Source of the DNA: Ganoderma boninense
Taxonomy: Eukaryota > Basidiomycota > Agaricomycetes > Polyporales > Polyporaceae
Length of the DNA stretch: 64,000 nucleotides
Direction of reading: 5' to 3'
NCBI GenBank assembly: GCA_002900995.3
Contig: CM035312.1
Coordinates: 372,001 to 436,000 of the forward strand
A program made the translations under genes and the position numbers. Of the stretch, positions 32,575-44,717 are shown one piece after another. Position 1 is the stretch's first letter. The number at the start of each line of letters is the position of its first letter. The notes below the pieces were generated by a model that made no database searches, was not told the origin of the DNA, and saw nothing but the letters and a program-made list of their open reading frames with translations.

Positions 32575-33563
32575 TGGCGTGGTGTGGTAGACGGGACGAC
32601 AGACGGGAGCTGTGTACGGCTCTTTGCGCTCCGACAGCGGTGTATTTATGTGTTCTAAATCGAGCTAGATACAGATACAGCGGCTTGCAGAGATCGAGCA
32701 CACTCAGGGGCTTTGCGGGAACAGGAGGAGAGGGATGTGTCCGCGTACATCATCGGTAGGACTGCGTTTCGCCGTCGAGCGGCGGCAACTTCGAGAGGCA
32801 GTCCCATTCGTGACAGCAGTTGAATGGGCGCGGGCTCCAGGCCTTTCATGGGATCAGGATTTGAACGGGGTTCTGTTGAGTTTGGGGCTTAAGGATGCTA
32901 GGGACACGACGTACCGCGTTAACGTTGCTTGCGAAGTTAACCTCAAGTCCGTAGCCGCGCGGGCAACTCGTTTGCGTGCCAGATGACGCAAGGCTCCGCG
33001 CATATCGTCGAAATGGAGACTACGCGGCCATACAAGGCCTAGATAAGTACTATGCAGCTTTGGAGGAACTGCGTATTTAACCACAAGGTTGCTGCTCCGT
33101 CTATGTCTGCGGCAAGTGCCAAGCTCCTGCATACTAGCACAGCTTTCAATCGAGCATGCTTGTTCAGAACTGTGAAGAACTCTGTGGGAACGAATGCGAT
33201 GCCGTCATGTCCACCTAATGTCCGTTGCGGGACCGAAGACCAGATATCCAAGCCCCACAGCGGTGAGGAGGTGAAGCGTAAGCTGCATAAACGAACATCC
33301 GAAACGCAGGCAAAATACACACGAGAAAGAGGAGAAAAAAGAGTACGAGAACGAGACGAATGCAGACCACTCAGTCTCCAGGATATATACAGTGTGAATA
33401 CAAACGCCGACCCCACCCTGCGCCCCTCCCCTCCCGTCCCTCATTCACATCCTATCCGCCCTTCGCAGCGTACGTACAGAGAACCATATCCCCCGGTCAG
33501 TCCGTGGCCCAACCCTATAGAACCCGCTAAGCGCGCCCCGTATCCGCCGCGCGTGGTGTGCGA
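32575..33563. other. Intergenic stretch
   Basis: The left part is the presumptive promoter of the minus-strand proline-rich gene (ATAAATAC about 65 bp upstream of ATG 32574). The right part is the 3' region of calcineurin A. No gene is seen. Confidence 0.4.
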
Positions 33564-36204
33564 TCAACTGGGCGCCGCCGGGGACGTCCGGCCCGAGTCC
33601 GTCTTGTCCTTGTTGCCCGTGCTCTTCTCCGCGATCGAGTCCACGAGCTTGACGAGCTCGGGGTCCTGCAGCGGCGTTTTCCCGTCCCACGCCTCCTGGA
33701 TGAGCGACATCGTGCTCTCGAGGCTGCGCCGCCGCGTGCTCGGGCTCGTCATCGTCGTGCCCAGGCTCGCCTGCCGGCCGTGCCCGCGGCGGAAGGCCGA
33801 TGCGTTCGGCGACACGGGCGAGATGGGCGACCCGGGCGACGAGAGCTGGCCGAGCGACGTGTTGATTGGGGTCGGCGGCGCGGGCGTCTTGGCGATGGCC
33901 TGCTCGAGCGCCGCGGCGACGCCGTTGGGCGTTATCGGCGGTGCGGCGGAGTCTTCTGCTGGCGTTGTTGGTTGGGTCGTGATGAGGCCCTTGCCCTCTT
34001 CCGACTCGGGGTCGTACAGGTCGGGGGGAAGACGCTCGTTCTCGATATCTGACTTCCGTCTGGAATAGAAGGCAGATGATCAGTTATGAATACGAAAAGA
34101 AGAGAAGCCCTGGCACAACGTACGCGTCCTCGAAGCCAGAGATCGCCTCCTTGATACCCTCCGCGCCCAGAGCAAGGGTACCGTACGGCAATCGGGCGGA
34201 GCCAGAGACGCTCTTGAGCTCGGAGACCTTCTCGGACTCCTCACTAGAAGGGAAAATCAGAGGTGGTTCAACCTGCATTACAACGTGACACGCACCGCAA
34301 AAGCGCGAAGACCCGTGCCATACGACCGACAGCAAGGATCTTGTTCTTGATAACCTTGCGCCGCTCGGTGGCATCCTCGGAGGGCGTTGGTGAGATGAGC
34401 GTCTCCTCGTCCGAGCTCTCCTCGAGTTCCTCTTTCGTGCAGCAGTTGAGCATCGCCAGCAGCATGTCGGTGACTATTGACCCAGCATCAGCAACGACAA
34501 CCCTTGCGAAACCCTGGCTGGAGAAGACGCACTCTTCTCGCCAACGAAAGGCAAACTCCAGGTGAATGCGTCCATGAAGTTCGGCAGCCAGTACGGGTGC
34601 GGCGTCGCGTTGAACTGACGAATGTTCAGCACGTTGCTCTCGTACTTGAGGATCGCAGCCTTGTTGTTGTACACATCCAGATAATTCGGTGCCGAGAAGA
34701 GGGTCATCACGGACGGGAACCCAGTCGTCCGCGTCTTGCGGTACATGCGGTATCTAGACATCGTCGTAACGCCGGGTCAGTTTACGTTATGTCAAGAAAA
34801 GCCAAGGCCATGACGTACCCCGCATCCTGAGCCTCGTGTGCACGGATGATCGACAACAGCTTGTTCCGCTCGAGGAACTGGCATGCTGCCTGGTACCTGC
34901 GGTCATACATTCAATATGAGCATTGAAGATCCATGACACCCCTGGGAAGATCGGTGTGTACGTACGTGAAGAAGTATGAACAGCCTCGTACATGGTTATG
35001 CACGAAGCTGTCCGAAGTCTTCTCTTGCCCGAAGTCTTCAACAGGATCCGACCATAGGATGTCGCACATAAGACCCTGAGTGGGGGGCTCGCGGAAGCGG
35101 TCGATCTGTCCCGAATTTAGGGACCTTGGCACAGCGGGGATGAAGCTGAGGATCACTTACATTGCGGATGTCATCGAGTGTGTTCAGCTCCGGTGAGAGA
35201 CCACCGTGGATGCAGAAGAACTGCTTGTTCATGATAGCAGCGAGAGGGAGAGCGCAGAATGACTGCATGCATGCATCGTAGATCCGCTCGGAGTACTTGC
35301 GTTTGCCTTTGGACGTGAGATCGGTAAGACGGGGAAATCGGGGATATGAATGACTGGGATAAGGACAACGCACACTCGAGCTTGAAGGTGAAGTAGTCGG
35401 TCAAATGCCGGCATTCATGGTTCCCTCGGAGGAGGAAGAGGGTTTCGGGGTACCAGATTTTCAAAGACCACAGGTATAGCACGCACTTTGCAGCGGTATC
35501 AGGGACCCGGATATTAGGGCGCTGTAGCGGAAAGACGCACCTCGATACTGAAGTACCCTCGGTCAACGTAGTCACCCAGGAAGAGATACCGTGTTGTTTC
35601 TGGATTGCCACCGATCTCGAAAAGTTTCATCAAGTCGTACTGAGATAGGGTGGCCGTATTAGTCCGCCACCGCCAGGATGACCAATGCAAGCGACACTCA
35701 CATATTGTCCGTGGATATCCCCGCATACTATACAGTGGACAAACAACACATGAAGGTTGGAAAGGACGGAGGGGGGACACAGAGACAGGACGTACCGGTC
35801 ACCGGCGCATCGACATACAGCAGATTAGGCTCGGCGTGGAGGATCTCGGTGCCCTTCTCGAGGATATAGAGTGCATGCTCCTCGGAGATGCGTCCCTCGC
35901 GGTAGAAATGATTCTTCAAGAACGCTACATCCGGTTTGGAAGGATCCGTTTTTGAGAAGAACTGGGCGTCGGTGGGGATGCTCATCGCCGGGGCTTGCAC
36001 CTATCGCCCGCCCGCTCGCTTAGTCTCATGCATCCTTGGAGGCGCTAACAAATGGGGGCCACATACCTCCTTGACGACGCGCTCCTGGGTAGAGATCATG
36101 TAGCCATTCTCAAGCTGGTGCTGGGTGAAGTCGATTTCCGGGAGCGGGCCCTTGTCCTGGATCTGGTTTATGGCTTTCTGGATCTGAGCTTGAGTCCCGC
36201 TCAT
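33564..36204 (-). CDS. CNA1: Calcineurin catalytic subunit A (Ca2+/calmodulin-dependent Ser/Thr phosphatase)
   Basis: Twelve exons join in phase to 652 residues: 36204-36067, 36000-35796, 35727-35702, 35639-35541, 35485-35374, 35306-35161, 35105-34966, 34896-34819, 34753-34533, 34473-34296, 34243-34124, 34059-33564. Metallophosphatase motifs: VCGDIHGQ (in a 26-nt microexon), [18 protein letters not shown], and the [16 protein letters not shown] segment. The calmodulin-binding helix is [20 protein letters not shown] and the autoinhibitory segment is [19 protein letters not shown]. The P/S-rich tail (last 140 residues) is typical of fungal enzymes. With the regulatory B subunit (not in this window) it dephosphorylates Crz1-type factors and controls stress, wall and morphogenesis responses. 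The length is close to other basidiomycete CNA proteins. UNC-50 lies upstream on the same strand. Confidence 0.97.
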
Positions 36205-36580
36205 CGTGCAGCAGCTGCTCGTCGTACGGTCGTCAAAGGTGATGGGCGAGACAGCGGAGACGAGCGGATGGTGGAGGGCGGTGAAGACGTCTTGTGCCGG
36301 TGCAATCGACGCCTCTACTCGGCGGAGTTTTAATCCCACTAGCGCGGCTGATATATGCGCCTACGTCGCGTATAAGGGCTTCTACTTATCAACGGCACAA
36401 GCATTGTATTCGATCATCAAAGTTGCTTGCTTATTGACTTTTGATTGGGTGAGAAGTCCCAGGGCAGGTGCCTGAGCCATTCCACACCCACGTCCAAGTT
36501 CAAAACAACAGGCGGCAGGTGGCGAGCCTACCAATAATGGAATAACGCTTATGATGGAATAAATAGGGAGAGCTACAAGG

Positions 36581-37725
36581 CTATGAACCAAAGTATAAAG
36601 GCAGTGCATGCTTCGCGACGTTGAAACCCAACAGCGACACTATGTACCCTACGAAGAGGGGAAACAAAGGCACTAGCAACAGTTCTGTGCGCACAAGGAA
36701 GGGTAGAGCTGCGACGAGAGGTGTTAGATAGACGTCGTGTAAACGGCCAAGAGTACGTACTGTTCAGTCCTAGATAGACTCCATAGATGTACTGCGCAAA
36801 ACTGAACGCGGAATCAGTAGGACCGGACGCAGCAACAGGCATGGAACGCACCCCGCCAGGTATAGTGTGTTCGACACGAATAGACATATCCAGTTGCTCT
36901 TCAGGATAACGGGAACCAAAAAGAGCTGACCTAGATACAGGGTCAAATAAAAGGGGAAGAACGCATTTGTGTGAACGTCAAAAGCAAATGCCCATTCAAC
37001 TCTTGCGTCTTCGGGCGTGGAGTGTGCTGGCGGTGAGAGCATTATGCGGTTCGAGAAGAACCTGAAAAAGACTTGAGAGACGAAATACCGGAAATTTGAG
37101 ACCCAAGAACATACCACAATGTTGTTGCTACCAAAACACCAACAAGGAGGTAATCGCGGACAATCATGAGGAAGGCTAACTCAATTGCTCCCCAGACGGT
37201 GTATGAATAGACGACCGACCATGCAACGGCGGAGACTGAGACAAGACGTGAATAACCATGGAATGCCACTGTGCAGGAGGAACACACCACATAGGCAGGC
37301 CGCTATTAGTATGAGGATGGCAGGGTCGTCCCTTGCCCATGTATTCTTGGTTTCTACATCATCACGTCATTCATTTAGGCGTGTCTGCAGGGAGAAAGAA
37401 ATGGATCAAGGCCATACGTTTGTGGAAGTACACATTGCGATACCTTGGGATGAGGTCAGCGTGCACGACCACTCTTGGGACGAACCATAACTCACACTCT
37501 CTTCGGCGCGAGACATAGGTATGTCAATTGCCAGGCCGCCTGCTCGAAATCCTACTTCCGCCCATGTCCACGTGTGCGTCTCAACTGTACTTTCTAGGTA
37601 CGCACCATTTGCTGGAAACGATGCAGTCTCCGAAAAATCATGGGTATTCGGCTTGACATCGAAGACGAAGTGCGGTACTGCCCGCCGTTGGCCGGATTGG
37701 GTGACGTGACCGGGAGAACATCCAT
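36581..37725 (-). CDS. UNC-50 family Golgi membrane protein
   Basis: Eight exons (37725-37606, 37551-37496, 37443-37418, 37353-37288, 37235-37115, 37061-36852, 36801-36761, 36708-36581) give 255 residues, close to the usual size of about 255-260. Family landmarks are FRRLHRFQQMDFEQAAWQLT, RVYRNVYFHKQTKNTWARDD, VEWAFAFDVHTNAFFPF, SNTLYLAGFAQYIYGVYLGL and LPFLVRTELLL, with about five hydrophobic segments. By family knowledge it is a Golgi/ER multi-pass protein linked to receptor trafficking and ARF-GEF recruitment. Another 26-nt microexon (VYRNVYFHK) is present. The start has an ATGGATG context, 283 bp from the divergent WW-domain gene, so a shared promoter is likely. None of the open frames in the region shows this gene intact; it appears only after splicing. 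Confidence 0.93.
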
Positions 37726-38008
37726 ATATGCGTGTATCTGGGAAACAAGCAGTCCTTGAATTTATAGCAGGGTATCCAGGGGAGCTCGGGCGCCGCAGGA
37801 CAGGTGCATAAGCAAGACAAGGAATTTGTGGAGGGGAACGAAGGTGGCGGAGTGCAGTCTAGGAGGCGCCGTGACACGCGGCGGCGGAGATGGGCGGAGC
37901 TCAGTACATTCATGCGGAGTTTCAGAGAGTTGTTCTAGCGCGACGCCGAGGCGTCGTCTACTTCCAACATCCACCTTCTCCCTATCATCGGCCTCGACCT
38001 TGTTCAAC
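37726..38008. promoter_or_regulatory. Putative bidirectional promoter between UNC-50 and the WW-domain gene
   Basis: 283 bp between two divergent start codons. No TATA box is obvious on either side. The plus-strand leader is pyrimidine-rich (CCTATCATCGGCCTCGACCT). Confidence 0.5.
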
Positions 38009-41000
38009 ATGGCGGACGACGACGGCGAGCGCTTGGATTGGGGAAACGATGACGACGAGCAGCTGGCCCCTCCTGACTCGACCTACGCCTACTCGCCACG
38101 CCAGTCGACCTCCTTCGGCGCCGCAGAGGATGTGGAGGATGCAGAGGACGCAGTTTCACTGGGCGGCGACGACGAGGACGAGCGTGAGTACTACGCTAAT
38201 CACTCTGCCGAGCAGGCCACCGTCGCCGGCAACCTGTCTCTCTCGAAACCGCCCTCATCCGCCTCACACGGCGGGAGACGCGACTCCCAGCGCCAAGCCG
38301 CCACACTTTCTAGGACACCTTCCCGTGCCCAAAACTCGCTGTCCCCTACCAGAGACTCCCGCCCTCCCAATTCTCAAGGCAAGCTCCCTCCCTTGCCACT
38401 CGTTCATGGGCTTCCTCCGAAGCCTACCCTCGTCCCGCCTCTCTTCGAACAGCCTGCAGAGACTGGGATTCGCGCAAGCGCCATGGCAAACAGGCGAAGG
38501 GCCAATGGCAAGCTTGATGGAGACGATCCGTTACCTCCAGACTGGGAGGTTCGGCATCCTAGGACAGGCGGTCAAGATGTTTACTACTACAACACCAAGA
38601 CGGACGAGTCAACGTGGACAAGGCCTCATCCTCCAACTTCTGGGCGGTCCTCGCCAACAAAAAACGCTGGCCCCCAGACCTCTGGTCCTCACTCCCCAGA
38701 AATCACGGACAACGGACATTCCGAGTCAAGAGGCCGTAGCCAACAGCCGCGTATCGCGAGGCGGGACACCGACTCTCGCCGAGCCTCACCTCCTCCCAAC
38801 CAGGATCTTTCTTATTCGGACCGCCACTACCGACCGGGTGAGGCCCCAACAGCTGCGCCCGCGACTAACCCTGATCATCGGCGCGGTGACCGTGGGGTCA
38901 CCGGTCCTGACTACTATGCTGAGGCGGCGTATGTTCAGGGGCGTACCCCCTCGCCACAATCTGTTAACGAGAACAAGCGCCGGACGAGGTCCTCGAGTCC
39001 CCAGTGGGACCGTCGAGGCCGTCGAGACCTTTCTCCGATTCCGTCTCAGGACCGAGCTTCATGGCGTGACGGTCGGGGAGAGTACTCACAAGATACCCAA
39101 GCAGGAGGTTCGGACTCTGGCTGGGGTCGTTCTCAGGAGTATCCTCAGGTTATGCAGTCTGTTACTCGATCGCCTCCGGCTCGTCGCAACCGCCGTAAGG
39201 ATGACATTGACCCCCCCATACGCCGCAAGGAAGATGTCGAACCGCCTATTCGCCGCAAGGATGATGTTGAGCCTCGGGTCCGTCGCAAGGATGACGTCGA
39301 GCCTCGTATTGAACCCCATACGCGCCGCAGGGACGACATTGAGCCCCGGATCCGTCGCAAAGACGATGTCGAGCCGCCTCTCCGCCGCAAGGATCATCTC
39401 GAGCCCTCCCTACCTCCCAGAGACCAAAGTTCACGCTACGCCAACGAGTGGGCGGCTCCGAGTACGAGTACGTTATTCGCCTCATCCTCCGCCTCCCGTC
39501 TTTCGCCTGGCTCTCCCTCCCGAGGTGGAGGACAAGTGTATCCCGACTGTCTCGTGAAGCCTCGGGAGTCCATCGCCCCATACACTATCCCCCTGCCGAT
39601 CATCTCGTGTACATACGCGGACGCTTCTCCTGGACCCTTCGACTCCGTTTTCTCCGTGCCTCTTCCTTGTTCATGCCTCACGCTCCAATCGCTTCTTTTA
39701 CGAACCCTTTTCCTTTTCTCTTGCAGGACCTCGCTCTCCGCCACCTCCCCTGCGCGAACCCTCTACGGCTTACCTGGCACCAGCATCAAGTAGTACAAGG
39801 GAGCATCCCCGCTATGAGCGAACCAGCAGCCCGCCACCACCACCGCCTTCAGGACGGTATCGCGACAAATATGGCAACGACAGTTTGCCTCAAAGAAGAA
39901 GCAGAGACGCAGACATGGCCGAACAAGGCCTCGATTCGAAGCGGAGGCGTCTGAATGATGATGTTTCCTTGCGCCGTGGTCCTCACGAACCTCCTTCAGT
40001 GAATTTGCTTCCGAGCAAGCCTGGATTTGTGAATTCTTATCCTCCGGGCGAGCTGGAGCGTGAGATACAGAGTACGTCGCTTCTTGCCACTACTGCATCC
40101 GAACTGAGAAGTTAATATGTGATCAGATCGCAAACGCCTCCCGCTCCCTCCTCAGAGTGAACATTGGAAGACCTCCTCCCAGGGAACCCCTACCGCTGAT
40201 GCGCATGCAGATGAGTCGCTGTCCTTAGCGGACACGATAGCCTTCCTAGGATTCAATCCGGTCAACCAGATCCCCGGAGATGGGCGGTCCCTCGACGAAC
40301 ACCTCATCAGGCTCTTCGAGAGAGACCCCAACAACAAGTACTTCGCTCCGCCCATACGCCCGCGCCCTCGCAACACAATGGACGTCGATGTTCCCCCTCC
40401 CCCAAGGAACGACATCCCAGGAAGGTCGAGTATAGGCGGTATGTACTCAGACCGCATGCCTGGGGTTCCTGCGCCGGATGCCGCGCCTCGCGCTCCCCGA
40501 GCAATGGTCCCACGGGACAGTGCTGCTTACCCCTCCGGCCCCTCGTCATTGTCGCCTGCGTCATCGTATGGCACTCGTCCGGGCGTGCCCCCCGTCGTCG
40601 AACAAGCAGGCCCACAGCTCGGTCGTGTGGGACGATCTCGCCCCAACCCAGGGCCACCCATGGGCGACCGTCGGTGGGAGCACGACTTGGGAAGACAGAA
40701 CAGCTTCGCTGGCCCGTCGCCAATCGATCGCCAGATGAATTTGCCGCCCCCGCCGCCGAAGCGACCCAACGACGTAACTCGGAACCTTCCCGACCGACAG
40801 CCGCCTCGCGCATCCGATGTGCCCCAGGTAAGGTAGTGGTTATCCGTCGCCGTCCCCGATCTCACACACGAACATCGCATGCAGCGCGGAACTGGACGAG
40901 CTCCGCTGCCACGTATGACAGGCACCAACAGCATTCCGATCGGGCCTCGGACTGCCCCGTACGATGGACAACCACCCCTCGATCCTCAACCGTCGTTCCG

Positions 41001-42320
41001 GCAGACAAGCAATGACCGCGAGGCTTATCGCCAGCCTCAGAATCTCGATCGCGCGAATGAGTCTTCGGACTCTTATTCGAAACGGGTACGTTCACAAATT
41101 CCAGAGTTGGTGGAAAGAGAGATGCTCATTTCGCGTTGTGGCAGATGCGTTATTCTCGTGACGAACCCGTTCCCGAACAACGCTCGCGCTCAGACCGCGT
41201 CGATCGTCGTCCATCTGTTACTACCGCCGAACCATCGGTATGTCCTCTTCGCTTCCCGACGTAGTCCTCGATCTGATTTCCGCGGACAGCGCCGTGGCGG
41301 CGTTGATAGCCCAGTTGATGAGCGTGCCTCAAGTCGTCAGGTGAGCTGAGGTGTCCAGCGAACGTGTATCGTGGTCCTAACCCGCAGTAGTCGAGATTCG
41401 GTCCTCCGATGACCCCAGTAGAAGCAGATGCTCCGCGTATCTGGCAAACTCGCGAAGAAGCGCGGGGTCAAGGACCCCGTTCGAACGAAGACATCAGCAT
41501 GCGCGAACCCCGAGAGTAAGGCGGGCATTTCGGCATCCACGAGCAGCGTCGCTAATTGTTTTTCAGCTTTGCGGACCGCGCTCCGCGCGACGAGCGCCCT
41601 GGGTGGCGGCACTCCAGTCCACCGCGCGATGGGCCTGTCAAGGGTCCCAACCAGTTTGAGGAACATCACCACAGGCGGTCGTTCCCACCACCCCAGCATG
41701 CGCCTCGCGCGCTTCCGGACATACCTCCCAGGTCAAGCAGGGCCCTCACTCCGCCACGTCCTGCAGATCGCCGAGACGAAGAGCCGATGCTTCCCGAGCG
41801 CTCCGCTCCTGGCAAAGTGCATCCAGACCGTGCGCGTCTCCTCGACCCCAACGAGAAGCCTTCCAGCTCGAAACCTGTCCGGATCCGTCGCCCGGCTAAG
41901 TCCCCAGAGCGCGGCTACGCGGAGAGAATGCCGGAGGACACTCGCGTGCGGACCTTGCCGCCGAAGCCCGACGACAGCCGCATGAGCATTGGCATGAGCA
42001 CGAGTATGGGCCCACCGCGAGAGCGGTCGCCGCCCCCGCCCGCGGCGCTGCAGAACGGCAACGGCCATCGCCCGCACGCGAAGCGCGCCACGTCGCTTCT
42101 CGAGCGGCTGAACGTGCATGAGCACGAGGAGATAGCGTCGTCGTCGTTGCGCGACAGGGTCGAAGCCGTGGACGGGGGTTCGGGTCGTCTGGATGCCGGT
42201 ATGATGATGGACGTCGACAGTGGGTTCGGGGACGACGGAAGGGGGCGGGGGTCTGGGTTCCCGCGGAGGCGCGGAGGACCTCTGAAGAGGCGCGGGACCG
42301 GGAGGCGGAACGGGCCATGA
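38009..42320 (+). CDS. Large WW-domain protein with tandem charged repeats
   Basis: Eight exons (38009-39524, 39727-40071, 40127-40827, 40885-41085, 41145-41237, 41290-41340, 41391-41515, 41567-42320) join in phase to 1261 residues. A WW domain is at about residues 175-208 (LPPDWEVRHPRTGG through YYYNTKTDESTWTRP, with both tryptophans), which binds proline-rich ligands. From about residue 395 come seven RRKDDVEP-type decapeptides. The rest is disordered: acidic N-terminus, arginine-, serine- and proline-rich middle, ATSLLERLNVHEHEEI near the end, and an R/G-rich tail (GRGRGSGFPRRRGGPLKRRG). The SR-like and RG-rich composition with a WW domain would suit an RNA-processing scaffold, but that is inference. 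The first intron's donor (AG|GTGGAG) is weak, so that boundary is uncertain. Confidence 0.82.
39191..39412 (+). repeat. Coding 30-bp tandem repeat (seven units)
   Basis: Seven consecutive 30-nt units encode RRKDDIDPPI, RRKEDVEPPI, RRKDDVEPRV, RRKDDVEPRI, RRRDDIEPRI, RRKDDVEPPL and RRKDHLEPSL; four extra codons (EPHT) interrupt after unit four. Each unit combines an arginine/lysine pair, an acidic pair and a proline. Confidence 0.9.
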
Positions 42321-42933
42321 CCGCGAAACGACGCGTGGTGGGAGGACAGGGATTGGGAAAGGTGAAATGACTTCGTTGTTTGGACGTTGGCAGCATCCAC
42401 ATGGATCTAATATGGGCTCTCTTGTGCACACCAGTCGGTCGGTCGGTCGGTCAGTCAGTCAGTACACTACACTACAAGTCTTCGGCTGTGTCTTGTCATC
42501 AATTGCATATATTTGTTGCACTGGTCTCAACTCCCGGCTTTGGGGCTCCGGCAGATGCGAGCGTATGTGTTCTCGTTTTCGGAGGGGAAGCGGGGGCGAG
42601 AGGTGGAATACAGGAGGTGAGTGTTGTCGTCGGTTCGTCCTTGGCTGATAATGACGACCTTTTCGAGCGATATTCGATCCTAGCAACACGTTCACTTGCT
42701 CGTGCATCCCGTATGCTTGCTCCATGAGGTTTAAGGCTTGTACATCTACAACATGTTCAAGAACGACTGATCCGGATCCGTCCATTAAGTGCGTTGATAC
42801 AGGTATGTACAAGATGCAATGATAGTAAGGTGAAGGGGATTCCCCCGGGTCCCGGTAATAATGCTGTTCGTGGAGAAAATAACTAATGTTCATGTCGACA
42901 CCGGTGCGCGATGACTATGACCAAACGGAATCA
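42321..42933. other. Short intergenic stretch with a tetranucleotide repeat
   Basis: 3' ends of two convergent genes. At 42433-42473 there is a GGTC/AGTC tetranucleotide tract followed by ACTAC repeats. No gene seen. Confidence 0.5.
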
Positions 42934-44717
42934 TTACAGATATATGTCCTCGGACAGAGTCGGTTGGACCTCCACGTAGCCGTCTCCTTTACCGACGATG
43001 CGTACGTTGGGGCGCCAGATTGTCGCCCTGACCGGGGTGTGGATACAGACCTCCATACTTGCAGACACGTTCGACTTTTGGAAGACGCCAAGAGCGAAGG
43101 TTTCGTGATCGAGCCTGTTCAGCGCTGTGCACGACTGCTCGGTCAGCCCCACAAAGTTGAAGAAAAATGACGAGCAGAACGTGAAGGCCGACACTAGGCG
43201 TAGAACGGTGTCCTGCGCAAAGGTTTAGGATAATGTGAGCACGAGTGGACGAGGCATGGTCCCAGAAGAATGGCGCTGACCATCAATCCTTGCTCCTCAT
43301 AGAAGTCTAAGTCTTTCGCGACGACCTTGAGACAGAGCTCCCGCACGCTCGCAAACTTCCTCCAGTGCCATGTGTCGACCTCCAGCGAAGAGGATACGGA
43401 CATGTGCAGGATCCTCGGTCGGTGATCGGCCACAACTGCAGGAACACAGTCCCAATCACGTTTGATTAGTCCGTCGATGGTGAGAGCGTCGACCACGCAG
43501 CAGTTCCCGAACACGTAGAGGTCCAACAGGCCGCCCCGGACACGCTCCAGCGACTCCCAGACAAACGAGTCGTCGTCCTCGTCTTCGTCGGACACATTTC
43601 CATCGTCATTCTCCCTCACCGGGCCATGCACGCCGACCCTTCCCTGCTCTCCCATCTGGTGGTCCTCGCCCATCTCGAGCAGCCTATTGACTTCGTCGCG
43701 CTCCTCCATCTCTGAGTCACCGTCCCGCTCCTCCTCGGCCTCTGCCTCTTCCTCGTCACCCGAGTCTTCCACGTCCGAGTCGTCGCTGTCGTCCTCCACA
43801 TCTCCCCCACTGATGTACTTGTTCGCCCCACGGATGCGCTCCAGCACGGGCGACATTCTCCATTGGGCAGCAGTGGCCGTACCCACGTCGAGGCTGACGA
43901 CGTTCGGGAACGCGTCGAAGAACTCGGGTGCCGCGTCCCACGCGAAACCGTCGATCGCGAGCTCGCGCACGTTCTCGAACACCACCGGCATCGGTGCGTT
44001 CGCCACCGCCGCCGCCATGTGATCCCTGCGCGTGAATGGCACCGCCCGCGTCGCGCACACGCGCGTCAGCGTAGCGTGGTGTCGTTGCAGGAACTTCTCA
44101 ATTTCCAGTGGGGGCTCGACGTTGTCGTGCGTGAGCGTGACGTCCTCCAACGGCGACGCTACTTCGGCGAAGAGCCTGCGTATGGCGGGGCCGGCGGCGA
44201 ACGCGTGCAGGCCCTTGAGCGTCGTCAGGCGCTGGACGGCGGCGTAGAGCGGATGGTTGTTGGCGAGGGTAGGCTCGGCGTCGCGGATCGTGAGCGACGA
44301 GAGCTCGGGGACGTGCGCAAACATTGTGGTCAGGGCCTTGATGCCGTCTCCGCGGAAGATGCTGAACGAGATGTCGAGTGTGTGGAGGCGCGTGAGGCGC
44401 GAGGGCAGGCCGTTTCCCCGGTTGGGTGGGGCGAGGAAGTGGAAGAAGGAGTAGAGGGCAAGCTCGGTGTGTAGCCGTACTCGGGCTGAGGGGAGCTGGA
44501 GCGCGAGGCGTGCGCCATGCACGCGGAGCGTTTTGTGGGAGCTGACGAGGGCCAGCAGGGTAGGGACGTCGGGGCAGTTCTCAGCCACGACGAGCTGAAC
44601 GTCGAAGGGCAGGCGAGGATGTGGCGCGCCGAGGCGTTCAATGATTGTGGTGGCTGAGTTGTCAAGCGGTGAGCCTCATTCCCTGCTGAGTAAATTTAAC
44701 TCTAGATACTAACCCAT
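42934..44717 (-). CDS. Family B F-box-like protein, copy 1 (acidic insert)
   Basis: Model: a 4-nt first exon (ATGG, 44717-44714), then 44653-43281 and 43212-42934, giving 551 residues. The N-terminus RLPFDVQLVVAENCPDVPTL then LVSSHKTLRVHGARLALQ is degenerate F-box-like (LP-D-QL...C-D...L...NK-LR) and matches copy 2. Leucine-rich segments follow, for example RLHTLDISFSIF, PELSSLTIRDA, FENVRELAIDGF and SLERVRGGLLDLYVFGN. Residues of about 289-365 are an almost pure acidic insert (DDSDDSDVEDSGDEEEAEAE) that the paralogues lack. The tiny first exon is a hypothesis: the second exon has no in-frame ATG upstream of RLPF, and an ATGG followed by GTTAGT donor restores M-A-T-T. Function unknown; F-box proteins act in ubiquitin ligases by family knowledge. 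Confidence 0.7.

Noticed and set aside
33052..34068. Long plus-strand open frame of 338 codons opposite calcineurin A
   Set aside because: It is antisense to calcineurin exon 12 and reads through its introns and 3' region; composition is that of a GC-rich shadow frame.
37890..39557. 555-codon alternative frame in the WW-domain gene
   Set aside because: It is a +1 shadow of the repetitive, low-complexity exon 1; the true frame carries the WW domain and continues in phase through seven introns.
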